Notes under the pieces: generated by a model | Databases searched by the model: none | What the model saw: the letters and a program-made list of their open reading frames with translations, nothing else | Told to the model about the DNA's origin: nothing | In this document: positions 6,253 through 6,258 of the stretch, piece by piece | Position numbering within the stretch: position 1 is the stretch's first letter | Layout of the letters: each line of letters begins with the position of its first letter | Origin: Paracoccaceae bacterium | GTDB lineage: Bacteria; Pseudomonadota; Alphaproteobacteria; Rhodobacterales; Rhodobacteraceae | DNA length: 6,258 nt | NCBI GenBank assembly: GCA_023134935.1 | Contig: JAGLUD010000277.1 | Span: 1 to 6,258, forward strand | Direction: 5' to 3' | Translations under genes and position numbers: made by a program

Positions 6253-6258
6253 GGCGCG

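Overview
The window looks like an alphaproteobacterial chromosome segment, most likely Rhodobacterales/Rhodobacteraceae. The reasons are a LipB that reads like the roseobacter-type enzyme from its first residues ([12 protein letters not shown]), a Flp-type prepilin start of the kind common in that family (DESGAVTVDWVVLT), a compact S8 protease with a beta-barrel-like C-terminus, and a perfect FNR/FnrL-type palindrome at the right edge. This assignment comes from recalled family patterns, not a database search.

Left part (1-807): a gene on the minus strand, open at the left edge, encodes the first 206 residues of a polytopic GT-C-type membrane protein. It faces a plus-strand gene across a 187-base divergent intergenic region that carries a perfect 7-bp inverted repeat.

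Centre (808-4191): a large lipoprotein serine protease (S8/subtilisin, full catalytic triad, C-terminal region shaped like an outer-membrane barrel) is followed after a short gap by a family 2 glycosyltransferase with two C-terminal membrane helices (DPM1/polyprenyl-phosphate glycosyltransferase type). The GT2 enzyme would make a lipid-linked sugar, and GT-C enzymes use lipid-linked sugars, so the two could belong to one envelope glycosylation route. That link is inference.

Right-centre (4382-5277): a 160-aa protein with a Flp-type class III prepilin signal but a long acidic, Tyr-rich C-terminal extension, and then a 75-aa protein I do not recognise. Each stands behind about 190 bases of non-coding DNA, so they may be transcribed separately.

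Right (5384-6258): a tRNA-Leu(GAG) gene on the minus strand with a visible sigma70-type promoter, divergent from lipB (octanoyltransferase, lipoate synthesis) on the plus strand. The FNR box begins 25 bases after the lipB stop and probably controls a gene just outside the window.

No CRISPR array, insertion sequence, or clear novel multi-gene defence or mobile system is visible. The most interesting items are the lipidated compact S8 protease, the extended orphan Flp-like prepilin, and the two palindromic regulatory sites.
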